From: JBCBKU01 sp038521345
GTDB lineage: Bacteria > Pseudomonadota > Alphaproteobacteria > Rhodobacterales > Rhodobacteraceae
DNA: 64,000 bases
NCBI GenBank assembly: GCA_038521345.1
Contig: JBCBKU010000003.1
Location: forward strand, 124,001-188,000
Direction: 5' to 3'
The notes beneath the pieces were generated by a model. That model ran no database searches. It was not told the origin of the DNA and saw only the letters and a program-made list of their open reading frames with translations. This document shows positions 32,464-41,791 of the stretch, one piece after another. Both the position numbers and the translations under genes were made by a program. How positions within the stretch are numbered: the stretch's first letter is position 1; every line of letters starts with the position of its first letter.

Positions 32464-34242
32464 TCAGATAGGACGGGTCGCGCGCTCTAGCCAGTTGCGG
32501 GCGGTTTCGGAGACGCGCGGCCCGATTTTTTCAAGCACTTCGGCATGATAGCCGTTAAGCCATTCGGTTTCGGCAGGAGCGAGCACCGAACGGTCGACAA
32601 GCGCGCAGTCAATCGGCACGAAGGTCAGAGTCTCGAACGACAACTGATCGCGGTTGTCCCCAAGCTTTGGCGCCGGGGTGACGGCCACGAGGTTTTCGAT
32701 GCGAATGCCAAAGGCCCCTTCCCGGTAGTAGCCGGGTTCGTTCGACAGGATCATCCCCGGTTCCAATGGCACTTCGCTAATCCGGCTCAGCCGCTGTGGG
32801 CCTTCGTGCACGTTCAGAAAAACGCCCACGCCGTGGCCGGTGCCGTGGTCATAGTCCTGTCCCGCGCTCCAAAGCGGGGCCCGGGCAAGCGGATCAAGAT
32901 CGCGGCCCGCCAGCCCTCGCGGCCAACGTGCGCGGCTGATTGCGATCATCCCCTGAAGAACACGGGTGAAAGCCGAGCGCTCGGAATCGCCGGGTGGGCC
33001 GATTGCAACCGTCCGGGTGATATCCGTGGTTCCGTCCACGTATTGGCCACCGGAATCGATCAACAGAAGCTCGCCCGGGGTGACGGGCCGGTTCGTCTCT
33101 TCGGTCACGCGATAATGGACAATCGCGCCATTCGGACCCGCCCCGCAGATCGTGTCGAACGAAATGCCCCGCAACGCGTTGGTCGCGCGGCGGTATCCTT
33201 CAAGCTGCCGGACCACGTCGATTTCGGTCAGGCCGCCTTGCGGAGCTGTGGCGTCAAGCCAGGCGAGAAACTCAACCATGGCCGCACCGTCGCGAAGATG
33301 GGCGTCGCGCGTGGCCGCGATCTCGGCATCGGTCTTCCTGGCTTTGGGTAGGGCGCAAGGGTCCGGCCCCCAGACCACATCAACTCCGGCCTGTTCCAGT
33401 GCGGCAGAAACGGCCAACGGCGCGGTGGCCTTGTCCACCCGAACCGGGCCCGAAAGCGCGGCGAGAGCCGCCGGAAACGCGGTTTCCGGCGCGATTTCAA
33501 CTTTCAGATCAAGTCCCTGAACCTTTGCCGGATCCACGAACAGTGCAACCCGGCCATCGTCATGCAGGACAGCGAAGGCGAGGACCGCCGGGTTATGCGT
33601 CAGGTCACGACCGCGGATATTCATTAGCCAAGAAATCGAGTCGGGCAGTGTCAGAACAGCCGCCGACTGGCCCGCATCGCGCAATGCCTTGGCAATCATG
33701 GCACGCTTTTCGGCAGAGGATGATCCCGCGATCTCATCGGAATGGTGCTCGGCGACGCCCTGCGGTGGCGGCGGTTGATCCTCCCAGATCTCATCCACCA
33801 GATTTCGGGTCGGAAGAACGGCAATACCCGGGCCCAGTGCCGTGCGCAGTGCCTCGATCTCTTTCACAGTATGGAGCCACGGGTCGAATCCCACGCGCAT
33901 CCCGTCGGTCAGCCGCTCGGCAAGCCATGGTCCGAGCTTTGTTTTTGGCCAGTCGACCGGCGTGAAGTCCTGAGCGACCTGTGCCTTGACTTGCAGCGTG
34001 TAGCGTCCATCGACGAAAACACCTGCCGCCTCGCAGGTGATGGCCGCGAAACCAGCCGATCCAGTGAAACCCGTGAGCCAGGCCAGCCGTTCGTCGCGGG
34101 CCGGGACATATTCGCCCTGATGGGCATCGGCGCGAGGCACAAGAAAGGCATCGAGCTTCGCATTCGCCATGGCCTTGCGCAGAGCGGCAAGGCGGGGTGG
34201 ACCGTCCTCGGGCCGGGTCGTAGCCTCAAACGACTGGAACAT
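32464..34242 (-). CDS. pepP: Xaa-Pro aminopeptidase P (M24B family)
   Basis: A protein of 592 residues with the three-domain plan of the long aminopeptidase P group: two creatinase-like N-terminal domains (motifs VPRADAHQGEYVP and WLMNIRG) and a C-terminal pita-bread catalytic domain. Metal-site segments are LLIDSGGQYVDGTTDITRT, GHGTGHGVG and SNEPGYY. It releases N-terminal residues before proline. The ATG at 34242 overlaps the cobT stop (TGATG), so translation is probably coupled although the functions are unrelated. A much longer in-frame reading would run into cobT and is rejected. Confidence 0.93.
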   Translation of the reverse strand: MFQSFEATTRPEDGPPRLAALRKAMANAKLDAFLVPRADAHQGEYVPARDERLAWLTGFTGSAGFAAITCEAAGVFVDGRYTLQVKAQVAQDFTPVDWPKTKLGPWLAERLTDGMRVGFDPWLHTVKEIEALRTALGPGIAVLPTRNLVDEIWEDQPPPPQGVAEHHSDEIAGSSSAEKRAMIAKALRDAGQSAAVLTLPDSISWLMNIRGRDLTHNPAVLAFAVLHDDGRVALFVDPAKVQGLDLKVEIAPETAFPAALAALSGPVRVDKATAPLAVSAALEQAGVDVVWGPDPCALPKARKTDAEIAATRDAHLRDGAAMVEFLAWLDATAPQGGLTEIDVVRQLEGYRRATNALRGISFDTICGAGPNGAIVHYRVTEETNRPVTPGELLLIDSGGQYVDGTTDITRTVAIGPPGDSERSAFTRVLQGMIAISRARWPRGLAGRDLDPLARAPLWSAGQDYDHGTGHGVGVFLNVHEGPQRLSRISEVPLEPGMILSNEPGYYREGAFGIRIENLVAVTPAPKLGDNRDQLSFETLTFVPIDCALVDRSVLAPAETEWLNGYHAEVLEKIGPRVSETARNWLERATRPI

Positions 34243-36119
34243 CAGGCGACAGACCGCAATCCGGACATCCTGGCTCTTGCGCGCGGGTCCTGGTCGAACA
34301 GGCTTGCCAGCTGTTCGGTCATGGCCCCCGCCAGCTGGTCCACATCTGTGATCGTGACCGCGCGGTCGTAGTAACGGGTCACGTCGTGGCCAATACCGAT
34401 CGCGATCAACTCGACCATGCGGCGGCGTTCGACCATTGCGATCACGTCGCGCAGGTGTTTCTCGAGGTAATTGGCGGGGTTCACGCTGAGCGTTGAATCG
34501 TCGACCGGTGCCCCGTCCGAGATCACCATCAGGATTTTCCGCGCTTCCGGGCGGCCCGCCATCCGGCGATGCGCCCATTCCAGAGCCTCGCCATCGATGT
34601 TCTCCTTGAGCAAACCTTCTTTCATCATCAGGCCGAGATTATCCCGCGTCCGCCGCCACGGCGCATCGGCGTTTTTGTAGACGATGTGGCGCAGATCGTT
34701 GAGCCGGCCAGGTTGCTGTGGCCGGCCCGCGCCCAACCACGCTTCGCGTGCCTGCCCGCCCTTCCATGCGCGGGTTGTGAACCCGAGGATCTCGACCTTG
34801 ACCTGGCAGCGTTCCAGTGTGCGGGCCAGAACATCCGCGGAAATCGCCGCGATGGAGATCGGTCGCCCGCGCATCGAACCTGAATTGTCGAGAAGCAGCG
34901 TCACCACCGTATCGCGAAACTCGGTGTCTTTCTCGATTTTGAAACTGAGGGGCGTGGTCGGATTGGCGACGACGCGCGCCAGCCGTCCGGCATCAAGGAT
35001 CCCCTCTTCGCGGTCAAACTCCCAGCTTCGGTTTTGCTGGGCTTGCAAGCGCCGCTGCAGCTTGTTGGCAAGCCGGCTGACTGCCCCTTTCAGCGGTTCA
35101 AGCTGCTGGTCAAGATAGGCGCGCAACCGTTCAAGTTCGGCCGGTTCGGCCAGATCCTCGGCAGCAATTTCCTCATCGAACTCAGCCGAGTACACCTCGT
35201 AGTTCGGATCTGCTTCGCTGACCGGAGGTGGCGGCGGCGGTTCAAGCGGTGCCTCGCCGTCCGGAAACTCCGTATCTTCGCCCATCTCGACATCGGCCAT
35301 GTCATCCATCGAGACCTGCGCCTGACCGGCGTCGTCCTGCTGGTCCTGCGACTGCTCGGGCGCAGCGTCGAGGTCTTCGTTGTCGTCTTCAGCGTCGCCT
35401 TGCGCGTCCGGGTTCTCGTCCTGCGCCTCGTCGGATTCGGCGCTGTCTTCGTCGTCGGCGTCTTCGCTGTCGGGATCGTCGCCAAGTTGGTCCCCATATC
35501 CCAGATCGTCGATAATCTGGCGGGCAAATCGCGCGAACGAGGCCTGATCAGACAGGGTGTCTTCGAGCCGGTCAAGTGTGCCGGCGGCCTGACCTTCGAT
35601 GAACTCACGCCAAAGCGCCATCACGTTGTCGGCCCCCTTGGGCAGGTCGCGCCCAGTGGCAAGGTGGCGGATCAAGTACCCGGCGGCGGTGGCCAGTGGG
35701 GCGTCTGCAGCCTCGCGGATCTGGTCATAGCCCCGCCGTTCGGCCTCGGCTTCGATCGTGGCGTCGATGTTCCCCGCACAGCCCGGCATGTCGCGGGTCC
35801 CGATAGCTTCGCACCGCGCCGTTTCCATCGCATCATAGAGGTCCCGCGCCATCTGTCCCTGCGGTGCGTACCGATCGAAGGTCGCGGGATCGTGGTGCTT
35901 CAGGCGCAGCGCATAGGCATCGGCGGTGCCGCGTGCCAGCAACACTTCGTTCTTCGTCATGCGACGGCTGACTTGCGGCAGCCGCACCTGATCGGCGGAG
36001 AGGCCCGGCGGGTCGACCGAATAGGTCACGCCGAGGTCCGGTTCGTCGGCCATCACGCGGGTGGCTTCGGCCAGCGCTTTCTTGAACGGATCAGCGGGAT
36101 TGTCATTTTGGCGGGACAT
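34242..36119 (-). CDS. cobT: Aerobic cobaltochelatase subunit CobT
   Basis: A protein of 625 residues. The N-terminal part is helical, and a very acidic Asp/Glu/Gln stretch lies near 215-300. The C-terminal half is a von Willebrand A domain with the metal-ion-dependent site DNSGSMRG. CobT and the AAA+ subunit CobS form the motor complex that works with CobN to insert cobalt in the late-insertion cobalamin pathway. cobN is not in the window. A GTG 15 bases upstream is an alternative start. The order is cobS, a small secreted protein, cobT, all on the minus strand. Confidence 0.95.
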   Translation of the reverse strand: MSRQNDNPADPFKKALAEATRVMADEPDLGVTYSVDPPGLSADQVRLPQVSRRMTKNEVLLARGTADAYALRLKHHDPATFDRYAPQGQMARDLYDAMETARCEAIGTRDMPGCAGNIDATIEAEAERRGYDQIREAADAPLATAAGYLIRHLATGRDLPKGADNVMALWREFIEGQAAGTLDRLEDTLSDQASFARFARQIIDDLGYGDQLGDDPDSEDADDEDSAESDEAQDENPDAQGDAEDDNEDLDAAPEQSQDQQDDAGQAQVSMDDMADVEMGEDTEFPDGEAPLEPPPPPPVSEADPNYEVYSAEFDEEIAAEDLAEPAELERLRAYLDQQLEPLKGAVSRLANKLQRRLQAQQNRSWEFDREEGILDAGRLARVVANPTTPLSFKIEKDTEFRDTVVTLLLDNSGSMRGRPISIAAISADVLARTLERCQVKVEILGFTTRAWKGGQAREAWLGAGRPQQPGRLNDLRHIVYKNADAPWRRTRDNLGLMMKEGLLKENIDGEALEWAHRRMAGRPEARKILMVISDGAPVDDSTLSVNPANYLEKHLRDVIAMVERRRMVELIAIGIGHDVTRYYDRAVTITDVDQLAGAMTEQLASLFDQDPRARARMSGLRSVA

Positions 36120-36167
36120 ATCAGGATAGATCACCGCCCGCGCCAGGATTTCAAGGCGAAAGCGGCC

Positions 36168-36584
36168 CTATGCCCCGAGGATCAACCGGTCGCAGAGTGA
36201 AACATGAAATGCTGCCGCCAACTCGGCGCGGCTGGCCTCGGATTCGCGGAAACTGTAGGCGGCAGCCGCCAGAAGCTGAATATGCGCGGCACGGGCCGTT
36301 GAATGCCACTCCCTGCTTTTTGCCACCGGCATGCCATAGGCAACTGCGTCCGGCAGAACCGCGTCAAGCAAGCCGGAAAACGCGTCCCGACGCGCCTCGG
36401 CGGCAGCATTGGTTTGACCTTTCATAAGGCGGTCATGGTCCGCAATCGCGGCGTACCGCCCCGCACATTCAGCGAAGGCACGCGCGCGTTCCGTCGGAGA
36501 AACCGGAAACGGTGCAGCGCCGAGCGCGGTGGTTCCGAGTACGGCAAGGGTGGCGCCGATACAGCATGCGCGAAGACTGGACAT
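36168..36584 (-). CDS. Small secreted protein of unknown function between cobS and cobT
   Basis: A protein of 138 residues. A hydrophobic N-terminal stretch (about 8-22, ending near LGAAPF) looks like a signal peptide. The rest is mainly alanine-rich helix with three cysteines, the last two near positions 40 and 132. I recognise no domain. It sits between cobS and cobT on the same strand, 48 bases before cobT, so it may belong to the same transcript, yet a periplasmic protein has no obvious part in cobalt chelation. Confidence 0.7.
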   Translation of the reverse strand: MSSLRACCIGATLAVLGTTALGAAPFPVSPTERARAFAECAGRYAAIADHDRLMKGQTNAAAEARRDAFSGLLDAVLPDAVAYGMPVAKSREWHSTARAAHIQLLAAAAYSFRESEASRAELAAAFHVSLCDRLILGA

Positions 36585-36784
36585 GGGAAAAGCGTACAGC
36601 GCGACGTGCGATCAGCAAGCGGCTCTTTGCAAAACCGTCGTCTAATTGTCGTAAAAATGTTACATAAAGGTCGCGCTGCGCAACGGGTGCACGCTGGGGT
36701 GCAGCCCAAGCCACTGGGTGTGCCGGGGCATTGATCCAACACGTAGATTCGCAGTCCAGGATCGAAACCCGCCGCTGATCTGAG

Positions 36785-37771
36785 CTAGCCGAGGCTCATG
36801 CTGGCAGCGCTTTCCGGGAGTTCCTCGTCGAAACACCGCTGATAGAACTCAGCCACGGTCTGGCGTTCAAGTTCGTCGCATTTATTGAGAAAGGTCAGGC
36901 GGAAGGCGTATCCGACATCCCGGAAGATCTGGGCGTTCTGGGCCCACGAGATGACCGTACGCGGGCTCATGACCGTGGACAGGTCGCCATTCATGAACGC
37001 GGTCCGGCTAAGGTCGGCCACAGTGACCATCTGGCCCACGATGCGTCGCCCGTTCTCGGTGTTCATCTGGGGGATCTTGGCCAGAACGATCGCCACCTCC
37101 GCGTCGTGGCTGAGGTAGTTCAGCGTCGCGACAAGGCTCCAGCGGTCCATTTGGCCTTGATTGATCTGCTGCGTCCCGTGGTAGAGGCCGGTCGTGTCGC
37201 CAAGACCCACCGTGTTGGCGGTCGCGAAAAGGCGGAAGAACGGGTGAGGAGTGATCACCTCGTTCTGATCGAGAAGTGTGAGCTTGCCGTCGGTCTCCAG
37301 GACGCGCTGAATCACGAACATCACATCGGCCCGACCCGCGTCGTATTCGTCGAAGACAATCGCCGTCGCGTTGCGCAGCGCCCAAGGTAGGATGCCTTCC
37401 TGGAACTCTGTGACCTGCTTGCCGTCGCGCAGCTTGATAGCGTCCTTCCCGATCAGGTCGATCCTGCTGATATGGCTGTCGAGGTTGACGCGGACGCAGG
37501 GCCAGTTCAGACGCGCGGCGACCTGCTCGATATGGGTCGATTTCCCGGTGCCATGATAACCTTGGATCATGACGCGACGGTTGTGGGCGAACCCTGCGAG
37601 GATGGCAAGCGTCGTGTCGGGGTCGAACTTGTAGGTCGCGTCGAGTTCCGGAACCCGATCAGTTGGGGCCGCGAACCCGCGCACGGTCATGTCGGAATCG
37701 ATTCCGAACACGTCTCTGACCGAGATCTCCTCGGTCGGTTTCGCCTCCGTCTCTATGCCGCCATCTGCCAT
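36785..37771 (-). CDS. cobS: Aerobic cobaltochelatase subunit CobS (AAA+ ATPase)
   Basis: A MoxR-like AAA+ protein of 328 residues. Walker A GYHGTGKS is at 71-78, with IVFDEYDAG as Walker B, and arginine-finger segments follow. It powers the CobNST cobaltochelatase with CobT. The ATG at 37771 gives the length known for CobS (about 330); a longer frame to 37855 lacks family support. The chemoreceptor gene lies 179 bases upstream on the same strand. About 200 bases without a visible gene separate it from the secreted protein gene. Confidence 0.95.
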   Translation of the reverse strand: MADGGIETEAKPTEEISVRDVFGIDSDMTVRGFAAPTDRVPELDATYKFDPDTTLAILAGFAHNRRVMIQGYHGTGKSTHIEQVAARLNWPCVRVNLDSHISRIDLIGKDAIKLRDGKQVTEFQEGILPWALRNATAIVFDEYDAGRADVMFVIQRVLETDGKLTLLDQNEVITPHPFFRLFATANTVGLGDTTGLYHGTQQINQGQMDRWSLVATLNYLSHDAEVAIVLAKIPQMNTENGRRIVGQMVTVADLSRTAFMNGDLSTVMSPRTVISWAQNAQIFRDVGYAFRLTFLNKCDELERQTVAEFYQRCFDEELPESAASMSLG

Positions 37772-37950
37772 TTTTGTCGTGCCCCATGTTGCCCGTTTTG
37801 AGCCGCGTCGTGGTGCACCATAACGGGGGTGGAGGCAAGGGGAAGCACCGAGCAACGACGGGGCAAACGTGATACCGCGGCGAATGGCGCAATTCTGGTC
37901 GGGGGGCAGGAGACTTGCCCGGCGCAGCGGACTTGTACCGGGCGATCAGA

Positions 37951-40266
37951 TCATTCCGCTGCGATCGATGACGGCGACCTGGCGGTATCGCTTCGGTCGG
38001 TCCGGAAGGTCGACACGAGGTCCCGCATGGACTTCGCCTGTGCACTGACCCCTTGCGCGTCGGTCCGGCTCTGATCCGCCAATGCGGCGTTCTTCTGCGT
38101 GATTACGTCGAGTTGCGACATCGCGCTGGTAACTTCGGAAACCCCGCGCGCCTGTTCCTGCGCCGTGTTCATCACGTCGCGTATGGTCGACGCCATGTGA
38201 TGGACTCCGCCCATGATCCGCTCAAGCGTTGTGCCGGTTTCCTCGACGAGCGAGACACCTTTTTGGACCTGCTCGGAGCTTTCTTCGATAAGCGACTTGA
38301 TGTCCTGCGATGCTTCGCTCGAACGTTGGGCAAGCGCCCGTACTTCGGTCGCGACAACCGCGAACCCCTTTCCGGCGCTTCCTGCCCGGGCCGCTTCCAC
38401 AGAAGCGTTCAAGGCCAGCAGGTTCGTCTGGAAGGCAATCCCGTCGATCACGGAGACGATATCGCCGATTCGACTCGATGCGTCGCGTATATCGGCCATG
38501 GCTTCGACGGCGGCATCAACCACTTTACCCGCCTCGTCGACCTGGTTCGAGGCGGTTGTAGCCACGTCCACCGCGTTCGCTGCACCTTCCGCACTGGACT
38601 GGGTCGAGGCCGCGATCTCTGCCATCGCCGCGGATGTCTCTTCAAGGGACGCGGCCTGCTGTTCAGCCCGGCGGGCGAGTTCGTGCGCCTGCTCGGTCAT
38701 CTCGTTGGCTTTGCCTTGGACCTGCACGCCCTGATCCTGAATGCCGCGCACCAGTTCGGCGAGCGTTTCGATGGTGCCGTTCACGTTGTCTTTCAACTCG
38801 GCAAAAGTCCCTTCGAAGTTGCCGTCCATCCTATGGGTCAGATCTCCTGCAGACAATTGTTCGAGTACATGCGCTGTCTGCGATAGCCCCATGTCCACGT
38901 TTTCCACGAATGCGTTGATTGCCTGAGCCATTTCGCGAAGTTCTGGCGCATCGAAGTCGGCGTCGATCCGATGGGTGAAGTCGCCGACCGCGGCGGCGCT
39001 GACGACATTGCCCACCTTGGCATTGAGATCCCGGATCACGCGCTGGCGTTCTTCGGCAAGCTTGACCTGACGCTGTTCCTCGGCCTCCGCCTCGGCGCGC
39101 AAACGATCCTCGTCCGCTTTCCGCTGAGCGGCCTCGCGCTCGGCCTTCTCGGCTTCAAGCGCTTCGGCTTCGAGCGCTCGGTCGCGGAATACGACAAGGG
39201 CCGAGGCGACCGCGCCAAGCTCGTTTCGTTGCTCTGTCCCCGCGATTTCGACGTCATTCTCGCCATTCGCAAGCCGTGTCATCGTTCCGACGACATCTTC
39301 TAGGCGCGTCCGGATCGTTTTACCCGTCATCCAGCCGAATGCGGCGCCAGCAACCGAAACTCCGGCGGCACTCACCCCGACAACGATGATCGCTATGATA
39401 CCGATGTTCTCGGCTACCTGTTGGACACGGTTTTGCTCCGTGCTGACCTGATCGACGGCGACATCCATCTTCCCGGTCAGTACATCCGCGGCCCTGTCGA
39501 TCTTGGCCCATTGCGTTTCCCGCGCCGCGATGGCGGAGCTCATGACATCCGCGTTGGCGCGGAAGGCCTCAATTGCCGCGGTGGCATTCTCGACTTGCGC
39601 GCCGATCGCCTCAGAGCTGTTGAAGAGCATCATCTTCGACAATTCGGCCTTGGCCGTGTCCACGGCTGTCGCCATGCGCTCGAACTCGGCTCTGTCGCCG
39701 GATTGGGTGTAGCGATCAAGTGCCGCGCTTCCGACGAGAAAATCCCGCAACGCGACGCCAGCAACAATACCCAATTCGGGTCGCCCTTCTTCCCGTGCGA
39801 TCTGCATGGCTCCGAAGACGGCATCCCGGGCCGTCGAAGCCGCCTGATTGATGTCGGTCTGGGCCACGTCGCGGGCGCCCTGTTCCCGGGCGGCTTCCTG
39901 GAACGCGGCGCGGTACTCGGCCTTTGTGGCAACCAAACTGTCGACGTCGATCACGGTGATGCTGTTGCTCTGTTTTTCCCGAAGGGCTTCGATCTCTGCG
40001 GCGACTTCGTCGAGGTTCGAGTTGAACTCGAGCAGCTCATTTTCGGCGGCACGCGCGCGATAGCTTTCCGCCGCAACCTGGGCTTCCAGCACGTCTTCCT
40101 GCACCATGGTCGCGAGCAAGGACAGGCTCGACAATTGCTTGTACTGGGCCGAGAGGCTGATCAGATACCACGTCGCCGCCATCGCAATCACGCCGACGAC
40201 CACAAGGCCTGTCACCAATGCCGACACCATCACGGTGATCCGGCGGGAAATACTCCAATCCTTCAC
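37951..40266 (-). CDS. Methyl-accepting chemotaxis protein
   Basis: A protein of 771 residues. TM1 is about 10-37, a helical periplasmic sensor region fills 40-295, and TM2 is about 297-321. A first HAMP domain follows, then a highly charged Glu/Ala coiled coil (about 375-430) and a second HAMP-like unit. The signalling hairpin carries FQTNLLALNASVEAARAG and GKGFAVVATEVRALA. The C-terminus ends in SIAAE without the pentapeptide tether for CheR/CheB. The GTG at 40266 has GGAGGG before it; another GTG 15 bases upstream is weaker. Ligand unknown. No other chemotaxis gene is near, apart from the distant receiver protein. Confidence 0.93.
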   Translation of the reverse strand: MKDWSISRRITVMVSALVTGLVVVGVIAMAATWYLISLSAQYKQLSSLSLLATMVQEDVLEAQVAAESYRARAAENELLEFNSNLDEVAAEIEALREKQSNSITVIDVDSLVATKAEYRAAFQEAAREQGARDVAQTDINQAASTARDAVFGAMQIAREEGRPELGIVAGVALRDFLVGSAALDRYTQSGDRAEFERMATAVDTAKAELSKMMLFNSSEAIGAQVENATAAIEAFRANADVMSSAIAARETQWAKIDRAADVLTGKMDVAVDQVSTEQNRVQQVAENIGIIAIIVVGVSAAGVSVAGAAFGWMTGKTIRTRLEDVVGTMTRLANGENDVEIAGTEQRNELGAVASALVVFRDRALEAEALEAEKAEREAAQRKADEDRLRAEAEAEEQRQVKLAEERQRVIRDLNAKVGNVVSAAAVGDFTHRIDADFDAPELREMAQAINAFVENVDMGLSQTAHVLEQLSAGDLTHRMDGNFEGTFAELKDNVNGTIETLAELVRGIQDQGVQVQGKANEMTEQAHELARRAEQQAASLEETSAAMAEIAASTQSSAEGAANAVDVATTASNQVDEAGKVVDAAVEAMADIRDASSRIGDIVSVIDGIAFQTNLLALNASVEAARAGSAGKGFAVVATEVRALAQRSSEASQDIKSLIEESSEQVQKGVSLVEETGTTLERIMGGVHHMASTIRDVMNTAQEQARGVSEVTSAMSQLDVITQKNAALADQSRTDAQGVSAQAKSMRDLVSTFRTDRSDTARSPSSIAAE

Positions 40267-40346
40267 GGCGCGTCCCTCCACTCGATCGCACGGCGCCGCC
40301 TTACACGATCACTTGTGGACGCGCGGTTAATGGCCGCGAGGGTCGG

Positions 40347-40979
40347 TCATTCCTTGAAGCTGCGGCTTTCCTTGATCTGATCCCAAGCCCAGACAACCTC
40401 TTGCAGGCGGTCCTCGTCGCCGCGGTCGCCGCCGTTCATGTCGGGGTGCAGATCCTTGACGAGGCTCTTGTACTGCTTGCGGATCTCGACCTTGGTCCAA
40501 TGATCGCGCGCCTCGAGAATCTCGAGTGCCCGGCGTTCCTTGGGCGGGAGCTTTCGGGTTCCGGTTATGCTCTTGCCGGGGTTCTGCGTCGCGTTGGCGC
40601 CGAGAATCTGGTGCGGGTCGTCGACGCCCAGCCGCTGCCACGCGCGCGCCTCGTCCCCATTCTTGCCCAGCGGCTTGGTCGGGCGGTCCCAGACGCGATC
40701 ACGTTCCATCTGGGCCTGAAACTCTTCTTCGGTGGATCCGGTGAAGAAATTCCATTTCAGATTGTACTCGCGCACATGGTCCTTGCAGAACCAGTAATAC
40801 TCGTCGAGCGTGTCCGGTGATTTGGGTGCGCGGTACAGTCCTGGCAGACTACAGCCCGGGTGATCGCAGGTCCGCTGCGAGGTTTCGAAGGCACCCGACA
40901 TCCCCCGCCGTGTCCGCGATTTCTTCTTCTTGTCAGACGTGACGCGGATGTCGAACCCGAATGGATCATCGTTCGGCAT
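40347..40979 (-). CDS. J-domain (DnaJ-like) protein
   Basis: A protein of 210 residues. The C-terminal 55 residues form a J domain with the HPD tripeptide at 178-180 and flanking helices (IRKQYKSLVKDLHPDMNGG). The middle has Cys38, Cys43, Cys65 and His68, which could bind a metal. It would stimulate a DnaK ATPase for unknown clients. A J-domain gene of this kind is common next to cobS in Rhodobacterales; here the chemoreceptor lies between. It is divergent from bolA across 79 bases. Confidence 0.88.
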   Translation of the reverse strand: MPNDDPFGFDIRVTSDKKKKSRTRRGMSGAFETSQRTCDHPGCSLPGLYRAPKSPDTLDEYYWFCKDHVREYNLKWNFFTGSTEEEFQAQMERDRVWDRPTKPLGKNGDEARAWQRLGVDDPHQILGANATQNPGKSITGTRKLPPKERRALEILEARDHWTKVEIRKQYKSLVKDLHPDMNGGDRGDEDRLQEVVWAWDQIKESRSFKE

Positions 40980-41058
40980 GGACAGCCCCTTTTCTGCTCG
41001 GACCGCAAAGTCTACTGTCCTGAGCCGAATAATGAAGAGGCAGATCGGAAAAAAAATT

Positions 41059-41316
41059 ATGTCAGTTTCGGACCAAATACGGCAGCGCTTGGAAGACGCC
41101 TTTGCCCCCGCGCATCTTGAAATTGTTGATGAAAGTGAAGCACATCGCGGCCATGCTGGGTTCCAGGAGGGCGGCGAGAGCCATTTTCGGGTGGCGATCC
41201 GCTCGCCTGCCTTCGGCGAAATGTCGCGGCTGGCACGCCACAGGGCAGTTCATGGGGCACTGGGCGCGGACCTGATTTCGCAGATCCACGCCCTGGCGCT
41301 CGACATCGACGTCTAG
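41059..41316 (+). CDS. bolA: BolA family protein
   Basis: A protein of 85 residues with the BolA fold pattern: an N-terminal helix (IRQRLEDAF), the H-rich beta region ESEAHRGHAG, ESHFRVAI, and the C-terminal SRLARHRAVHGALG, whose histidine is typical of [2Fe-2S] binding with a monothiol glutaredoxin. The role is in Fe-S/iron handling and stress response. The ATG at 41059 is chosen by family length; upstream in-frame starts would overlap the divergent J-domain gene. It ends 1 base from a convergent DUF4177 gene. Confidence 0.93.
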   Translation: MSVSDQIRQRLEDAFAPAHLEIVDESEAHRGHAGFQEGGESHFRVAIRSPAFGEMSRLARHRAVHGALGADLISQIHALALDIDV

Positions 41317-41317
41317 G

Positions 41318-41761
41318 TTATTCGGCTGCGACGTTGGGCAGCGAATCCTCGTCGATGAGGTTGGTCGGGCCGGTCAGGGTCAGAGGCGCTTGGCGCTCCG
41401 ACCGGGCAACCTGGATGCGACGTTTGCCCGCCTGCACCTGATCGACCAGCTCCTTGTTGCGGACGCGCCGCGCCCGGATCCTTGCCGTCTCTGCGGTGAT
41501 GTCCGCCGCGGCCTCCGAGCGCGTTTCGACAGCCCGGCGAAACACCAGGACATCACGCTCTTCGGTCGTCCACCCGAAGATCCACCACCGTCGCCTTTGG
41601 CAAGGCAAATGTTCCGATTGAAGGTATTCCCAACCGCCGCGGCCGAAGTCGTTCATCACCGATGCAACGGTCATGGAATAGGGATCGTCCCCGTCGGTCA
41701 GCCCGTCCATCCGGTCGCTGCGACGCGGGGCCGGAACGACCTTGTACTCGTACTTGCGCAT
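41318..41761 (-). CDS. DUF4177 domain protein (copy 1)
   Basis: A protein of 147 residues. The N-terminal 75 residues match DUF4177: MRKYEYKVVPAP, then FGRGGWEYLQSEHLPC and VLVFRR. The tail (about 80-147) is charged and rich in Arg, Ala and Gln with no recognised fold. The function of the family is unknown. A second DUF4177 gene lies just upstream on the same strand; the two differ mainly in their tails. Confidence 0.8.
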   Translation of the reverse strand: MRKYEYKVVPAPRRSDRMDGLTDGDDPYSMTVASVMNDFGRGGWEYLQSEHLPCQRRRWWIFGWTTEERDVLVFRRAVETRSEAAADITAETARIRARRVRNKELVDQVQAGKRRIQVARSERQAPLTLTGPTNLIDEDSLPNVAAE

Positions 41762-41791
41762 ACCTGCACCTCACTCAAACCTTCGGATGAG

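Noticed and set aside
34245..34578. N-terminal extension of aminopeptidase P into cobT
   Set aside because: The extension is a frame-shifted reading of the CobT von Willebrand domain; the ATG at 34242 gives the normal enzyme length.
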